Positions 25,886 to 33,751 of a DNA stretch of 64,000 bases are shown here, piece by piece. Positions within the stretch are counted from its first letter, which is position 1. Each line of letters begins with the position of its first letter. The position numbers and the translations under genes are program-made. Below the pieces are notes generated by a model that was given only the letters and a program-made list of their open reading frames with translations, had not been told where the DNA came from and did no database searches. Where the stretch lies: positions 2,976,001 to 3,040,000 of the forward strand of contig CBDBPN010000004.1 of the NCBI GenBank assembly GCA_965208745.1. Reading direction: 5' to 3'. The stretch comes from VXNE01 sp965208745. GTDB lineage: Bacteria; Pseudomonadota; Gammaproteobacteria; Pseudomonadales; Azotimanducaceae.

Positions 25886-26176
25886 TCAACCCTCGAGTAC
25901 GCCGAAGATCTCGCTCTCGGAGAGGATGAGAAGCTCTTCTCCGTCGATCTTCACCGTGCTGCCGCCGTACTGGCCGAAGATGACCTTGTCGCCGACCTGG
26001 ACGTCGGGTTCGTTCACGCTGCCGTTGTCGAGGCGTTTGCCCGGCCCCACGGCGAGGACCTCGCCCTGCGACGGTTTCTCGGACGCGGTGTCCGGCAGCA
26101 CGATCCCGCCGGCGGACATCGTCTCCTCGTCCAGCCGCCGCACGACGACGCGGTCGTGTAGAGGTCGAATGTTCAT
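25886..26176 (-). CDS. groES: Co-chaperonin GroES (HSP10)
   Basis: This 96-residue protein caps the GroEL chamber. It begins MNIRPLHDRVVVRR, has the mobile loop TMSAGGIVLPD that docks on GroEL, and ends with YGGSTVKIDGEELLIL. The ATG at 26176 follows a purine-rich stretch. Transcription is controlled by a CIRCE operator 82 bp upstream and by a sigma70-like promoter just beyond it. Confidence 0.97.
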   Translation of the reverse strand: MNIRPLHDRVVVRRLDEETMSAGGIVLPDTASEKPSQGEVLAVGPGKRLDNGSVNEPDVQVGDKVIFGQYGGSTVKIDGEELLILSESEIFGVLEG

Positions 26177-26257
26177 GTCCCAAATGTCTCCCAAGATTGG
26201 ACGTAGTCGCGTGCCGTAACCTTGGTCCGGCACGTTCTCGAAGCGCTCCCCCGGAAA

Positions 26258-26284
26258 CTGGCACTCTCGTCCTGAGAGTGCTAA
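26258..26284 (-). promoter_or_regulatory. CIRCE operator (HrcA binding site) of groESL
   Basis: On the minus strand the site reads TTAGCACTC, nine bases, then GAGTGCCAG, matching the CIRCE consensus TTAGCACTC-N9-GAGTGCTAA in 16 of 18 arm positions. It sits just downstream of the predicted start of transcription, where bound HrcA would block RNA polymerase. hrcA itself is not in the window. Confidence 0.93.
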
Positions 26285-26299
26285 CCCGGAGGAGCGCAT

Positions 26300-26327
26300 A
26301 TCATAGGGGCGCGTCCTCGTTATTCAA
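26300..26327 (-). promoter_or_regulatory. Sigma70-like promoter of groESL
   Basis: On the minus strand TTGAAT (26322-26327) and TATGAT (26300-26305) are separated by 16 nt. Transcription would begin near 26293, placing the CIRCE element in the first bases of the transcript. Confidence 0.75.
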
Positions 26328-26378
26328 GCCCCAATTCCGGCTGGCGCCGGTAGGGGCGATTCGGCCGCGGAAACCAGG

Positions 26379-26702
26379 GTGCGCGACGTTCCATCGAATG
26401 CCTCGCCTGGCGCCCCCGAACGCATCTGGACGGTCGTGGCGGCGATCCCGGCGGGCCGGGTGGCCACCTACGGGCAGGTGGCCGAACTGGCTGGATTGCC
26501 GCGTGGCGCGCGTGCCGTCGGCCGGGCGATGGGCCGGCTTCCCGCGGGGACGCGATTGCCCTGGCACCGGGTGATCAATGCGACGGGGAAGGTCTCGATT
26601 CCGGGCGCGGGAGGGGCTCGCCAGCAGGCGCTGCTCGAAGCAGAGGGCGTGGCGTTCGTGAACGGACGCGTGGACCTCGCCCGGGTCCGCTGGCGTCCAT
26701 GA
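26379..26702 (+). CDS. Alkyltransferase-like protein (ATL, MGMT homologue without the reactive Cys)
   Basis: This 107-residue protein has the DNA-binding domain of O6-alkylguanine methyltransferases: IPAGRVATYGQVAELAG with the helix-turn-helix, AVGRAMGR, and the active-site loop LPWHRVINATGKVS. The usual PCHRV is PWHRV, so the methyl-accepting Cys is replaced by Trp, as in the ATL family (E. coli Atl/YbaZ). Such proteins bind O6-alkylguanine, flip it out and hand it to nucleotide excision repair. The start is a GTG at 26379; another start inside is possible because the first 12 residues are not conserved. Confidence 0.9.
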   Translation: MRDVPSNASPGAPERIWTVVAAIPAGRVATYGQVAELAGLPRGARAVGRAMGRLPAGTRLPWHRVINATGKVSIPGAGGARQQALLEAEGVAFVNGRVDLARVRWRP

Positions 26703-26833
26703 GCGTCTGTGGCCAACGGCGCACGCCACGCGGTTGCGCTTGCCTACGCACCCGGTAGGATGATTCGCACACGCGGCGAAGTGCGTCCGCGATAGTCTCC
26801 CCGCACAATGCAACCGGTGGGATGGGAAGAGAG

Positions 26834-27568
26834 ATGAGCCAGGGAGACGCTGCGAGCCGGACGGAACCGGCAGGGAGAGCGGGCGCGGGATGGGCTCGCT
26901 ACCGCCCGACGAGCGAGACGCTTGCGATCCTGGGTGTGGGCATCGCGCTCGCCGCGCTGATGCTGACCGTGTACGCGGGACTCCGGGCGGACATGCGCGC
27001 CTTGCGCGGCGACATGAACGTCCTGGCGGGCGAGTTGCGCGGCGAGATGAGCGAGTTGCGCGGCGAGATGAATGCCCTGGCGAGCGAATTGCGCGGCGAG
27101 ATGAGCGAGTTGCGTGACGAGATGAATGCCCTGGCGAGCGAGTTGCGCGGCGAGATGGGCGAGTTGCGCGACGAGATGAATGCCCTGGCGAGCGAGTTGC
27201 GCGGCGAGATGGGCGAGTTGCGCGGCGAGATGAATGCCCTGGCGAGCGAATTGCGCGGCGAGATGGGCGAGTTGCGCGGCGAGATGAATGCCCTGGCGAG
27301 CGAGTTGCGCGGCGAAATGAACGCTCTGGGGCGGGACCTGCGCTCGGAACTCGGCGCGATGCGCGACGATGTCGCCGGGTTGCGAGAGGAGGTCGGCGAC
27401 CTCAGTCGCGACGTGGCCACGCTGCGCGACGAGGTCGAGGAGATCCAGGCGGACTCGGCCGCACGCACCGTACCCTCTCCGGCCCTCTCCTTGCATGGCG
27501 CGGGAGTCCGGCCGGCGTCCGGCCTGGCGGCCTCGACGGTGACACTCTGGAAGTCGGTCGACTCCTGA
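26834..27568 (+). CDS. Membrane-anchored protein with six 18-residue coiled-coil repeats
   Basis: About 244 residues: a short polar N-terminus, one membrane segment (about residues 30-52, LAILGVGIALAALMLTVYAG), then six tandem 18-residue repeats of the type RGEMNALASEL plus RGEMSEL, a further heptad coiled coil (SELGAMRDDVAGLREEV), and a 40-residue Ser/Ala-rich tail. The ATG at 26834 follows GGGAAGAGAG; an in-frame ATG 12 nt earlier has a poorer site. No enzyme motif is present. Similar 'DUF1640-like' or apolipoprotein-like coiled coils exist in many bacteria. It is 13 bp upstream of the AmpG-like gene, so a shared transcript is likely. Confidence 0.75.
   Translation: MSQGDAASRTEPAGRAGAGWARYRPTSETLAILGVGIALAALMLTVYAGLRADMRALRGDMNVLAGELRGEMSELRGEMNALASELRGEMSELRDEMNALASELRGEMGELRDEMNALASELRGEMGELRGEMNALASELRGEMGELRGEMNALASELRGEMNALGRDLRSELGAMRDDVAGLREEVGDLSRDVATLRDEVEEIQADSAARTVPSPALSLHGAGVRPASGLAASTVTLWKSVDS
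27005..27328 (+). repeat. Six tandem 54-bp repeats inside the coiled-coil gene
   Basis: Six in-frame 54-bp units start at 27005, 27059, 27113, 27167, 27221 and 27275. Each encodes 18 residues (an 11-residue plus a 7-residue block). Units 2 to 6 differ at few bases, so they arose by recent duplication and the copy number is likely to vary between strains. Confidence 0.92.
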
Positions 27569-27581
27569 CAACGCGCGCGAC

Positions 27582-29213
27582 ATGCGGCGGCGCCCGGCAG
27601 ACGAGCGCGGCTTGAACGCCCGACGTCTGGCGACGGACCAAGGCGACAACGCGTCGGGCGCGGGGCTCGATCTGCGCGCCTTCCTGCAGCCCCGGGTCGC
27701 GGCCCTTCTCTTCCTCGGCTTCTCCTCCGGGCTGCCGCTCCTGCTCATCTTCGCGACGCTGTCGCTCTGGTTGCGGGAAGCGGGCGTCGAGCGGGCCGCG
27801 GTCACGTACTTCAGTTGGGCGGCGCTGGGCTACTCCTTCAAGTTCGTCTGGGCGCCGCTGATCGACAAGCTGCCCCTGCCGGTGCTGGGTCCCCGCCTGG
27901 GGCGGCGCCGAAGCTGGCTGCTCACCGCGCAGGTCGCGGTAATGGCGTCGATCGCCGGCATGGCGATGAGCGATCCGGGAACGCCGGCCGGGCTCACGGC
28001 GATGGCCTTCGCGGCGGTCGCGCTGGGGTTCTCCGCGGCGACGCAGGACATCGTGATCGACGCCTACCGCATCGAGGTGGCGGACGAGAAGATGCAGGCG
28101 CTCCTCGCTTCGGCCTACGTGGCCGGGTATCGGGGCGGCATGCTCGTGGCGGGCGCCGGCGCGCTTTACCTGGCGGCCGGCTTCGGCACCGACGCGGGCC
28201 ACTACGTCTACGATGCCTGGAAGTGGACGTACCTGTGCATGGCCGGCGCGATGCTCCTGGGTGTGGTCACGACGTTCGTCGTGGGCGAGCCGGTACGCAG
28301 GGACCTCGCGAGCGACTTCCGCGGCGCGGGGGACTACGCGCGTTTCTTCGCCGTGTTCGCGATCATGGCGGCGGCTTTCGTGGCCCTGTTCCTGGGACTG
28401 TCCGACGGCGCCGGCGCGGTGCACCGGTGGGCGGCCGAAGGCCTTGGGATACCCGCCGCCCTCGCGGGCTTCCTGGCGGAAGCGGGGCGCCTGACCGTGG
28501 CGCTTGCGCTGGCGCTCGCCGTGGCGCGCGCATGCGTCGGCGTCGGGATCGCGCGGGCCGAGATGGTGCGGGAGACGTACGTCGCGCCGGTGCTCGACTT
28601 CCTGCGCCGGTACGGCCGGGCGGCCGTGCCGATCCTGCTGCTGGTCGGTTTCTACCGCGTCTCCGACATCGTGCTCGGCGCCATCGCGAACGTCTTCTAC
28701 TTCGACATGGGCTACAGCAAGGAAGAGATCGCCACGGTCACGAAGGTTTTCGGGCTCTGGATGACGATCCTCGGGGGCTTCCTCGGCGCTGCCCTGGCGC
28801 TGAAACACGGGGTTGTCCGGGTACTCATGCTGGGTGCGGTGCTCACCGTGGCGACCAACCTCCTGTTCATCGCGCTCGCGGCGGCGCCGGGGGACGTGGT
28901 GCTGCTCTACGCCGTGATCGGGGCGGACAACCTGACCGCGGGGCTCGCGAGCGCCGCCTTCGTCGCGTACCTCTCGAGCCTGACGAGCCTGTCCTTCACG
29001 GCGATGCAGTACGCCGTCCTGAGTTCCCTGATGACGCTGTTCCCGAAGCTGCTCGGCGGCTACTCGGGGCAGGTGGTCGATACGTTCGGCTACCCGGTGT
29101 TCTTCCTGGGCGCGGCGGCGATCGGCGTTCCGGTATTCTTGCTGATCGTCTGGGCGGCCCGCCTGCAGGGGCGCCATGAAGGGGAGGCGGCGACCGCGCA
29201 GGCAGCGGGCTGA
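27582..29213 (+). CDS. AmpG-like MFS permease
   Basis: This 543-residue membrane protein belongs to the major facilitator superfamily, AmpG branch: LLFLGFSSGLPLLLI, GYSFKFVWAPLID, LGRRRSWLL, ATQDIVIDAYR and YRVSDIVLGAI are all typical. AmpG carries anhydro-muropeptides from the periplasm to the cytosol for wall recycling; ampD, which acts next in that pathway, lies at 36461-37045. Twelve or more membrane segments can be counted. The ATG at 27582 gives a 40-residue polar lead that may be partly untranslated; a start nearer the first membrane segment is possible. Other AmpG-like proteins act on other substrates. Confidence 0.88.
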   Translation: MRRRPADERGLNARRLATDQGDNASGAGLDLRAFLQPRVAALLFLGFSSGLPLLLIFATLSLWLREAGVERAAVTYFSWAALGYSFKFVWAPLIDKLPLPVLGPRLGRRRSWLLTAQVAVMASIAGMAMSDPGTPAGLTAMAFAAVALGFSAATQDIVIDAYRIEVADEKMQALLASAYVAGYRGGMLVAGAGALYLAAGFGTDAGHYVYDAWKWTYLCMAGAMLLGVVTTFVVGEPVRRDLASDFRGAGDYARFFAVFAIMAAAFVALFLGLSDGAGAVHRWAAEGLGIPAALAGFLAEAGRLTVALALALAVARACVGVGIARAEMVRETYVAPVLDFLRRYGRAAVPILLLVGFYRVSDIVLGAIANVFYFDMGYSKEEIATVTKVFGLWMTILGGFLGAALALKHGVVRVLMLGAVLTVATNLLFIALAAAPGDVVLLYAVIGADNLTAGLASAAFVAYLSSLTSLSFTAMQYAVLSSLMTLFPKLLGGYSGQVVDTFGYPVFFLGAAAIGVPVFLLIVWAARLQGRHEGEAATAQAAG

Positions 29214-29242
29214 GCCACCAGGGAGGCTCCGGGGAGAAGAGA

Positions 29243-29788
29243 ATGGCGGACCGCATCAGCCGAGTCGTGACGCGCACCGGCGACGGGGGAGAAACGTCCC
29301 TGGCCGACGGCAAACGCTACCCCAAGCACCACCCCCGCCTCGCCCTGATCGGCACGCTCGACGAAGCCAACAGCTTCATCGGGCTGCTCGCGGCGAAGGC
29401 GGGCGCACAGCACGGAGACACCCTGGCAACCATCCAGTCCCGGCTGTTCGACGTGGGTGGCGCGGTGGCCACCGGAGGCACGTCGGCGTCGTGGGCGGAC
29501 CTCGCCGATGACGTCGGGGGCGAGACGGAACGCCTGAACGCCGACGTGCCCCCACTCCGGGAGTTCATACTGCCTGGCGGCGACGAGACGGTCTCCCTGG
29601 CGCACGTCGCGCGCAGCCTGGTGCGCCGCGCGGAGCGGGCGTTCTGGGAGGAAGCCGCGTCGCTCCCCCTGCTGGCCGAGGCCGGCGTCGGCGCGTACCT
29701 GAACCGGCTGTCCGACTACCTCTTCGTGCTCGCGCGCACCATCGCGCGGGAGCACGGCGTCGCGGAAGTGCTCTGGGAGCCGCTGTAG
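29243..29788 (+). CDS. Corrinoid adenosyltransferase, PduO type
   Basis: This 181-residue protein transfers the adenosyl group of ATP to cob(I)alamin. Diagnostic motifs are TRTGDGGETSLADG at the N-terminus (ATP site), GTLDEANSFIG, the FILPGGDE segment and the RRAERAFW helix that binds ATP phosphates, followed by YLNRLSDYLFVLAR. Length is standard. It is 6 bp upstream of the TMADH/DgcA-like flavoenzyme gene and 29 bp after the AmpG-like gene. No B12-dependent mutase is in the window. Confidence 0.93.
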   Translation: MADRISRVVTRTGDGGETSLADGKRYPKHHPRLALIGTLDEANSFIGLLAAKAGAQHGDTLATIQSRLFDVGGAVATGGTSASWADLADDVGGETERLNADVPPLREFILPGGDETVSLAHVARSLVRRAERAFWEEAASLPLLAEAGVGAYLNRLSDYLFVLARTIAREHGVAEVLWEPL

Positions 29789-29794
29789 GCCGAC

Positions 29795-31831
29795 ATGGCG
29801 AACGACCCCCTGCTGACGCCGTTCAGGCTGAAGCACCTGACGTTGCGCAACCGGATCATGATCACGTCGCATGAACCGGCCTATCCCGAGGACGGCATGC
29901 CCAAGGACCGATACCGGGCCTACACGGTCGAGCGCGCCAGGGCCGGGGTCGCCCTGACGATGACCGCCGGGTCGGCGTCCGTCGCGCGCGACAGCCCGCC
30001 CGTTTTCAACAACGTGCTCGCCTGGAAGGACGAGGTCGTCGGCTGGATGAAGCGCATCGCCGACGAGTGCCACGATCACGGCGCCGCGGTCATGATCCAG
30101 CTCACCCATCTTGGCCGCCGCACCCGTTGGGACGCCGGGGACTGGCTGCCGGTGGTCTCCGCCGGACACGAGCGCGAAGCCGCGCACAGGGCGTTCCCGA
30201 AACGGGCCGAGGACTGGGACATCGCGCGCATCGTGGGCGACTACGCCGATGCGGCCGAGAGAATGCGGGCGGCCGGGCTCGACGGCATCGAACTGCAGGC
30301 GTACGGCCACCTCATGGACCAGTTCTGGTCACCGTTGACGAACTCCCTCGAGGGGCCGTATGGCGGCGACCTGCGGAACCGTGTTCGCCTGACGATGGAC
30401 GTCCTGGCCGAGATACGCAGGCGCGTCGGCCCCGGCTTCATCGTCGGCGTGCGCTACACCGCGGACGAACGGTTGCCCGGAGGGCTCACGGAAGAGGAGG
30501 GACTCGAGATCTCGCGCTTGCTCAGGGACAGCGGGATGGTGGACTTCCTGAACGTGGTCCGCGGGCACATCGACACGGATGCCGGCCTGACCGATGTCAT
30601 ACCCGTGCAGGGCATGCGCAGCGCTCCCCATCTCGACTTCGCGGGCAGGGTCCGGGCCGCGACCGGCTTTCCGGTCTTCCACGCCGCGAGGATTCCGGAC
30701 GTGGCGACAGCCCGTCATGCGATCGCCAGCGGCAAGCTCGACATGGTCGGCATGACGCGGGCGCACCTGGCGGACCCCCATCTGGTCCGCAAGATCGTCG
30801 AGGGGCGCGAGGAACGCATTCGCCCTTGTGTGGGGGCGAACTACTGCCTCGACCGCATCTACCAGGGAGGCGAGGCGTACTGCATTCACAACCCGGCGAC
30901 GGGACGCGAGCTGACGGTCCCGCACGAAGTTCCGGCGGCGGCCGCCAAGCGGCGCCTCCTCGTCGTCGGCGCCGGCCCCGGCGGCCTCGAGGCCGCGCGG
31001 GTGGCCGCCGAACGCGGCCATGACGTGACCGTGCACGAGGCCGCCGACGCCCCGGGCGGCCAGGTGCGGCTCACGGCGCGGTCCGAACGACGGCGGGAGA
31101 TGATGTCGATCGTCGACTGGCGATACGAAGAGTGCGTAAGGATGGGCGTCGCGTTTCGCTTCAACAGCTTCGCCGATGCGGACACCGTCCTTGCCGGAAG
31201 CCCGGACGTCGTCATCGTCGCTACTGGAGGCCTGCCGCATACGGAGGTTCTCGCGGACGGGAACGACCTGGTGGTATCGGCGTGGGACGTCCTTTCCGGG
31301 GATGTCCGGCCGGGCGCGAACGTCCTCGTCTACGACGACGCCGGCGATCACGCGGGGCTGCAGGCCGCCGAATTCGCCGCGGAGACGGGGGCGACGGTGG
31401 AACTCATGACGCCGGACCGGACCCTCTCGCCCGAAGTGATGGCGATGAATCTCGTTCCGTACATGCGCAGCCTCCAGGAACTCGACGTGACCTTCACGGT
31501 CACGTGGCGCCTGCTCGGCGTGTACCGCGCCGGGAACGAGCTCAAGGCCGTCGTGGGCAGCGACTACGGCGAGGCCCGACGCGAACGCCAGGTCGACCAG
31601 GTCGTCGTGAACCACGGAACGCGTCCGCTGGACGACCTGTACGCCGATCTCAAGCCGCCTTCGAAAAACCTGGGTGAGATCGATCACGAAGCGCTCGTGG
31701 GGGGGCGTCCCCAAGATATTCGCGCGAATCCGGCAGGCAGTTTCCAGTTGTTTCGCATCGGGGACGCGGTGGCCTCCCGCAACACGCATGCTGCGATCCT
31801 CGACGCATTGAGGCTGGTGAAGGACCTGTAG
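29795..31831 (+). CDS. TMADH/DgcA-like NADH:flavin oxidoreductase
   Basis: This 678-residue protein has an N-terminal OYE-type TIM barrel (about 1-370: IQLTHLGRR, DGIELQAYGHLMDQF, GGDLRNRVR), a short Fe-S segment, and a C-terminal pyridine-nucleotide-disulfide-reductase-like part with LLVVGAGPGGLEAAR. The cluster segment is CVGANYCLDRI plus a later YCIHNP: relatives such as trimethylamine dehydrogenase have C-x2-C-x2-C-x12-C, but here the second Cys is Ala. The same substitution occurs, to my recollection, in the dimethylglycine demethylase DgcA group, so N-demethylation of a methylated amine is a plausible role. A decayed sodium:solute symporter gene follows 7 bp downstream. Confidence 0.85.
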   Translation: MANDPLLTPFRLKHLTLRNRIMITSHEPAYPEDGMPKDRYRAYTVERARAGVALTMTAGSASVARDSPPVFNNVLAWKDEVVGWMKRIADECHDHGAAVMIQLTHLGRRTRWDAGDWLPVVSAGHEREAAHRAFPKRAEDWDIARIVGDYADAAERMRAAGLDGIELQAYGHLMDQFWSPLTNSLEGPYGGDLRNRVRLTMDVLAEIRRRVGPGFIVGVRYTADERLPGGLTEEEGLEISRLLRDSGMVDFLNVVRGHIDTDAGLTDVIPVQGMRSAPHLDFAGRVRAATGFPVFHAARIPDVATARHAIASGKLDMVGMTRAHLADPHLVRKIVEGREERIRPCVGANYCLDRIYQGGEAYCIHNPATGRELTVPHEVPAAAAKRRLLVVGAGPGGLEAARVAAERGHDVTVHEAADAPGGQVRLTARSERRREMMSIVDWRYEECVRMGVAFRFNSFADADTVLAGSPDVVIVATGGLPHTEVLADGNDLVVSAWDVLSGDVRPGANVLVYDDAGDHAGLQAAEFAAETGATVELMTPDRTLSPEVMAMNLVPYMRSLQELDVTFTVTWRLLGVYRAGNELKAVVGSDYGEARRERQVDQVVVNHGTRPLDDLYADLKPPSKNLGEIDHEALVGGRPQDIRANPAGSFQLFRIGDAVASRNTHAAILDALRLVKDL

Positions 31832-31838
31832 CGTTGCC

Positions 31839-32449
31839 ATGCCGGACGGGTTCGACCTCGCGGCGGTCGTCTTCGGCCTGTCGCTGATCGCCGCGTTCGC
31901 GTTGGCCTGGATCGGGCGCAGGGCGTCGAGGCGAGCGCCCATAGCCGGTCCGGTCCCTCGCTACCGCTCGGCACCGGCTCCGCCTCCGGCCCAGCCACAC
32001 CGACCTTGCACTTGGCGGGGGTCATCTTCGCCTACGTCTACGCGATCATCGGGTCGACCGCGAACAGCATCGTCGTGGCCGTTTCGCAGTCGATCAGGAG
32101 GGACCTCCTGCCCGGCGGGCCCGGCAGACCGAAGGAACGCTCCACGCCCTTGTGGATCATCGCGGCGGTCGGGATAGCGACGATCGTGCTGGCCGGCAAC
32201 GTCTTCGCCATCGCCGCCGGGGCGTTCTCGAAGATGGGCGCCGCCATCGCGGCGCCGGTAGTGATCAAGGTCTTCCGCTTCCGCCGTGACGCGACCTCCC
32301 TCACGCTGGCCGTGCTCTCCGGTCTGGCGGCGGCCTACGCGTGGGAGGCGTTGGGTTTTGCGGCGGTGTTGAACGAAGCTGGCGTCGGGATGGCCGTCGG
32401 CCTGCTCGTCAACCGGATGTACTGCGGTCTCCGGCAGTACCGCGGTTGA
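31839..32449 (+). pseudogene. Sodium:solute symporter (SSS family) remnant with internal deletion
   Basis: The ATG at 31839 begins a first membrane segment, FDLAAVVFGLSLIAAFALAW followed by IGRR, as at the start of SSS transporters. After about 35 residues the sequence changes frame and jumps to the last third of such a protein: LAGVIFAYVYAIIGSTANS, VVAVSQSIRRDL, then three hydrophobic segments to the stop at 32449. Around 300 residues, including the sodium sites, are gone. It follows the flavoenzyme by 7 bp, so it was probably the uptake system for that enzyme's substrate. It cannot be functional. Confidence 0.65.
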
Positions 32450-32473
32450 CGCCTCGGGGGGCGCGGGCCGCCG

Positions 32474-33751
32474 TTACAGCACCAGCCTCCGGATGTCGCC
32501 GAGCAGGCGCGTCAGTGCGACGACGAAATTCCCGCCTTCGACGCCGTTGAGGGCGCGGTGGTCGTAGGAGAGCGACAGGGGCAGCATCGCGCGCGGCTCG
32601 AACGCGGCGCCGTTCCACCGGGGCTTCGTCTCGAGCCGCCCGACGCCCAGGATGGCGACTTCCGGCGCGTTCACGATCGGCGTGAAGCCGGTGCCGCCCT
32701 GGCGTCCCAGGCTCGAGACCGTGAAGCAGCCGCCGCTCAACTGGTCGGGCGTCGGGCGTCCGTTCCGTGCGAGTTCGGACAGTTCGGCGATCTCGGCGGC
32801 GAGCGCCCAGACGCCCTTCGTGTCCACGTCGCGCAGCACCGGGACGATCAGCCCGTCGTCGGTGTCCACGGCGAAGCCGATGTGTCGGTAATGCTTGAGG
32901 ATGAGACCGTCCACGGCGGGATTGAGCGAGGCGCAGAACCGGGGGAAGGCGGAGAGGTTTTCCGCGCAGGCCTTCACGATGAAGGGCAGGAGCGTGAGCT
33001 TGACACCCCGCGCTTCCGCCTGGTCGGCCAATGAGCGGCGGAATCCGTCGAGGTCGGTGACGTCCGCCTCGTCGTGCTGGGTGACGTGCACGACGTTCAG
33101 CCAGCTCCGGTGCAGGTTGCTGGCGCCCCGCTTGCGGATGCGCGCGAGGGGGACCTCTTCCACGGGTCCGAACTTCGAGAAGTCGATCGCGGGCATCGTC
33201 GGCAGGGCGGAGGAAGCGGGCGCGGCTCCGCCCGCCATCGCCGTCTTCACGAAGCCCTTGACGTCGTCCTTGAGGATCCGCCCGCGCGGCCCTGAACCGC
33301 GGACATCGCCGAGAGCGACCCCGAGTTCCCTGGCGAGGCGGCGGACCGCCGGGCCCGCATACACGCCCGCTCCGTCGGCGGTCCCGTCGACCTGGACCGG
33401 TGGCGCCGGAGGTTCCGGTGCAACGGGTGGGGTGGGTTTCGAAGGCGCGACTTCCGCTGGCTCCGCTGGCTCCGGTACCGCTTCGTCCCGGGTTCGCTCT
33501 CCGGACGCCTCCCGCGTCGCGTCAAGCACGGCGACGACGTGACCCGAATCGACGACGTCGCCGAGTTCCACCCTGATCTCGGTCACGGTGCCGGCGAACG
33601 GCGACGGGACTTCCATCGAGGCCTTGTCGGACTCGATGACGATCAGCGCGCCGTCGACGTCGACGCTGTCGCCGGGCCCCACGCAGAGTTCGATGACCTC
33701 GACGTTCTCGGCGTCGCCGATGTCCGGAATCACCACCTCTCGCGCGGTCAC
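32474..33751 (-). CDS. aceF: Pyruvate dehydrogenase E2 (dihydrolipoyl acetyltransferase)
   Basis: This 425-residue protein carries one lipoyl domain (1-75; lipoylated Lys in IESDKASME), an Ala/Pro-rich linker (about 85-130), an E3/E1-binding domain (AVRRLARELGVALGDV, GSGPRGRILKDDV) and the acyltransferase core from about 190. The catalytic motif is SYDHRALNG: His is present, and Asn replaces the commoner Asp, as in the Azotobacter enzyme. A single lipoyl domain is fewer than the three of E. coli. The GTG start at 33751 overlaps the aceE stop by 4 nt. The E3 gene lpd is not adjacent. Confidence 0.95.
   Translation of the reverse strand: MTAREVVIPDIGDAENVEVIELCVGPGDSVDVDGALIVIESDKASMEVPSPFAGTVTEIRVELGDVVDSGHVVAVLDATREASGERTRDEAVPEPAEPAEVAPSKPTPPVAPEPPAPPVQVDGTADGAGVYAGPAVRRLARELGVALGDVRGSGPRGRILKDDVKGFVKTAMAGGAAPASSALPTMPAIDFSKFGPVEEVPLARIRKRGASNLHRSWLNVVHVTQHDEADVTDLDGFRRSLADQAEARGVKLTLLPFIVKACAENLSAFPRFCASLNPAVDGLILKHYRHIGFAVDTDDGLIVPVLRDVDTKGVWALAAEIAELSELARNGRPTPDQLSGGCFTVSSLGRQGGTGFTPIVNAPEVAILGVGRLETKPRWNGAAFEPRAMLPLSLSYDHRALNGVEGGNFVVALTRLLGDIRRLVL

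Noticed and set aside
27005..27328. Regular 54-bp repeats considered as a CRISPR array
   Set aside because: The units are contiguous, in frame and have no unique spacers; they encode a coiled coil.
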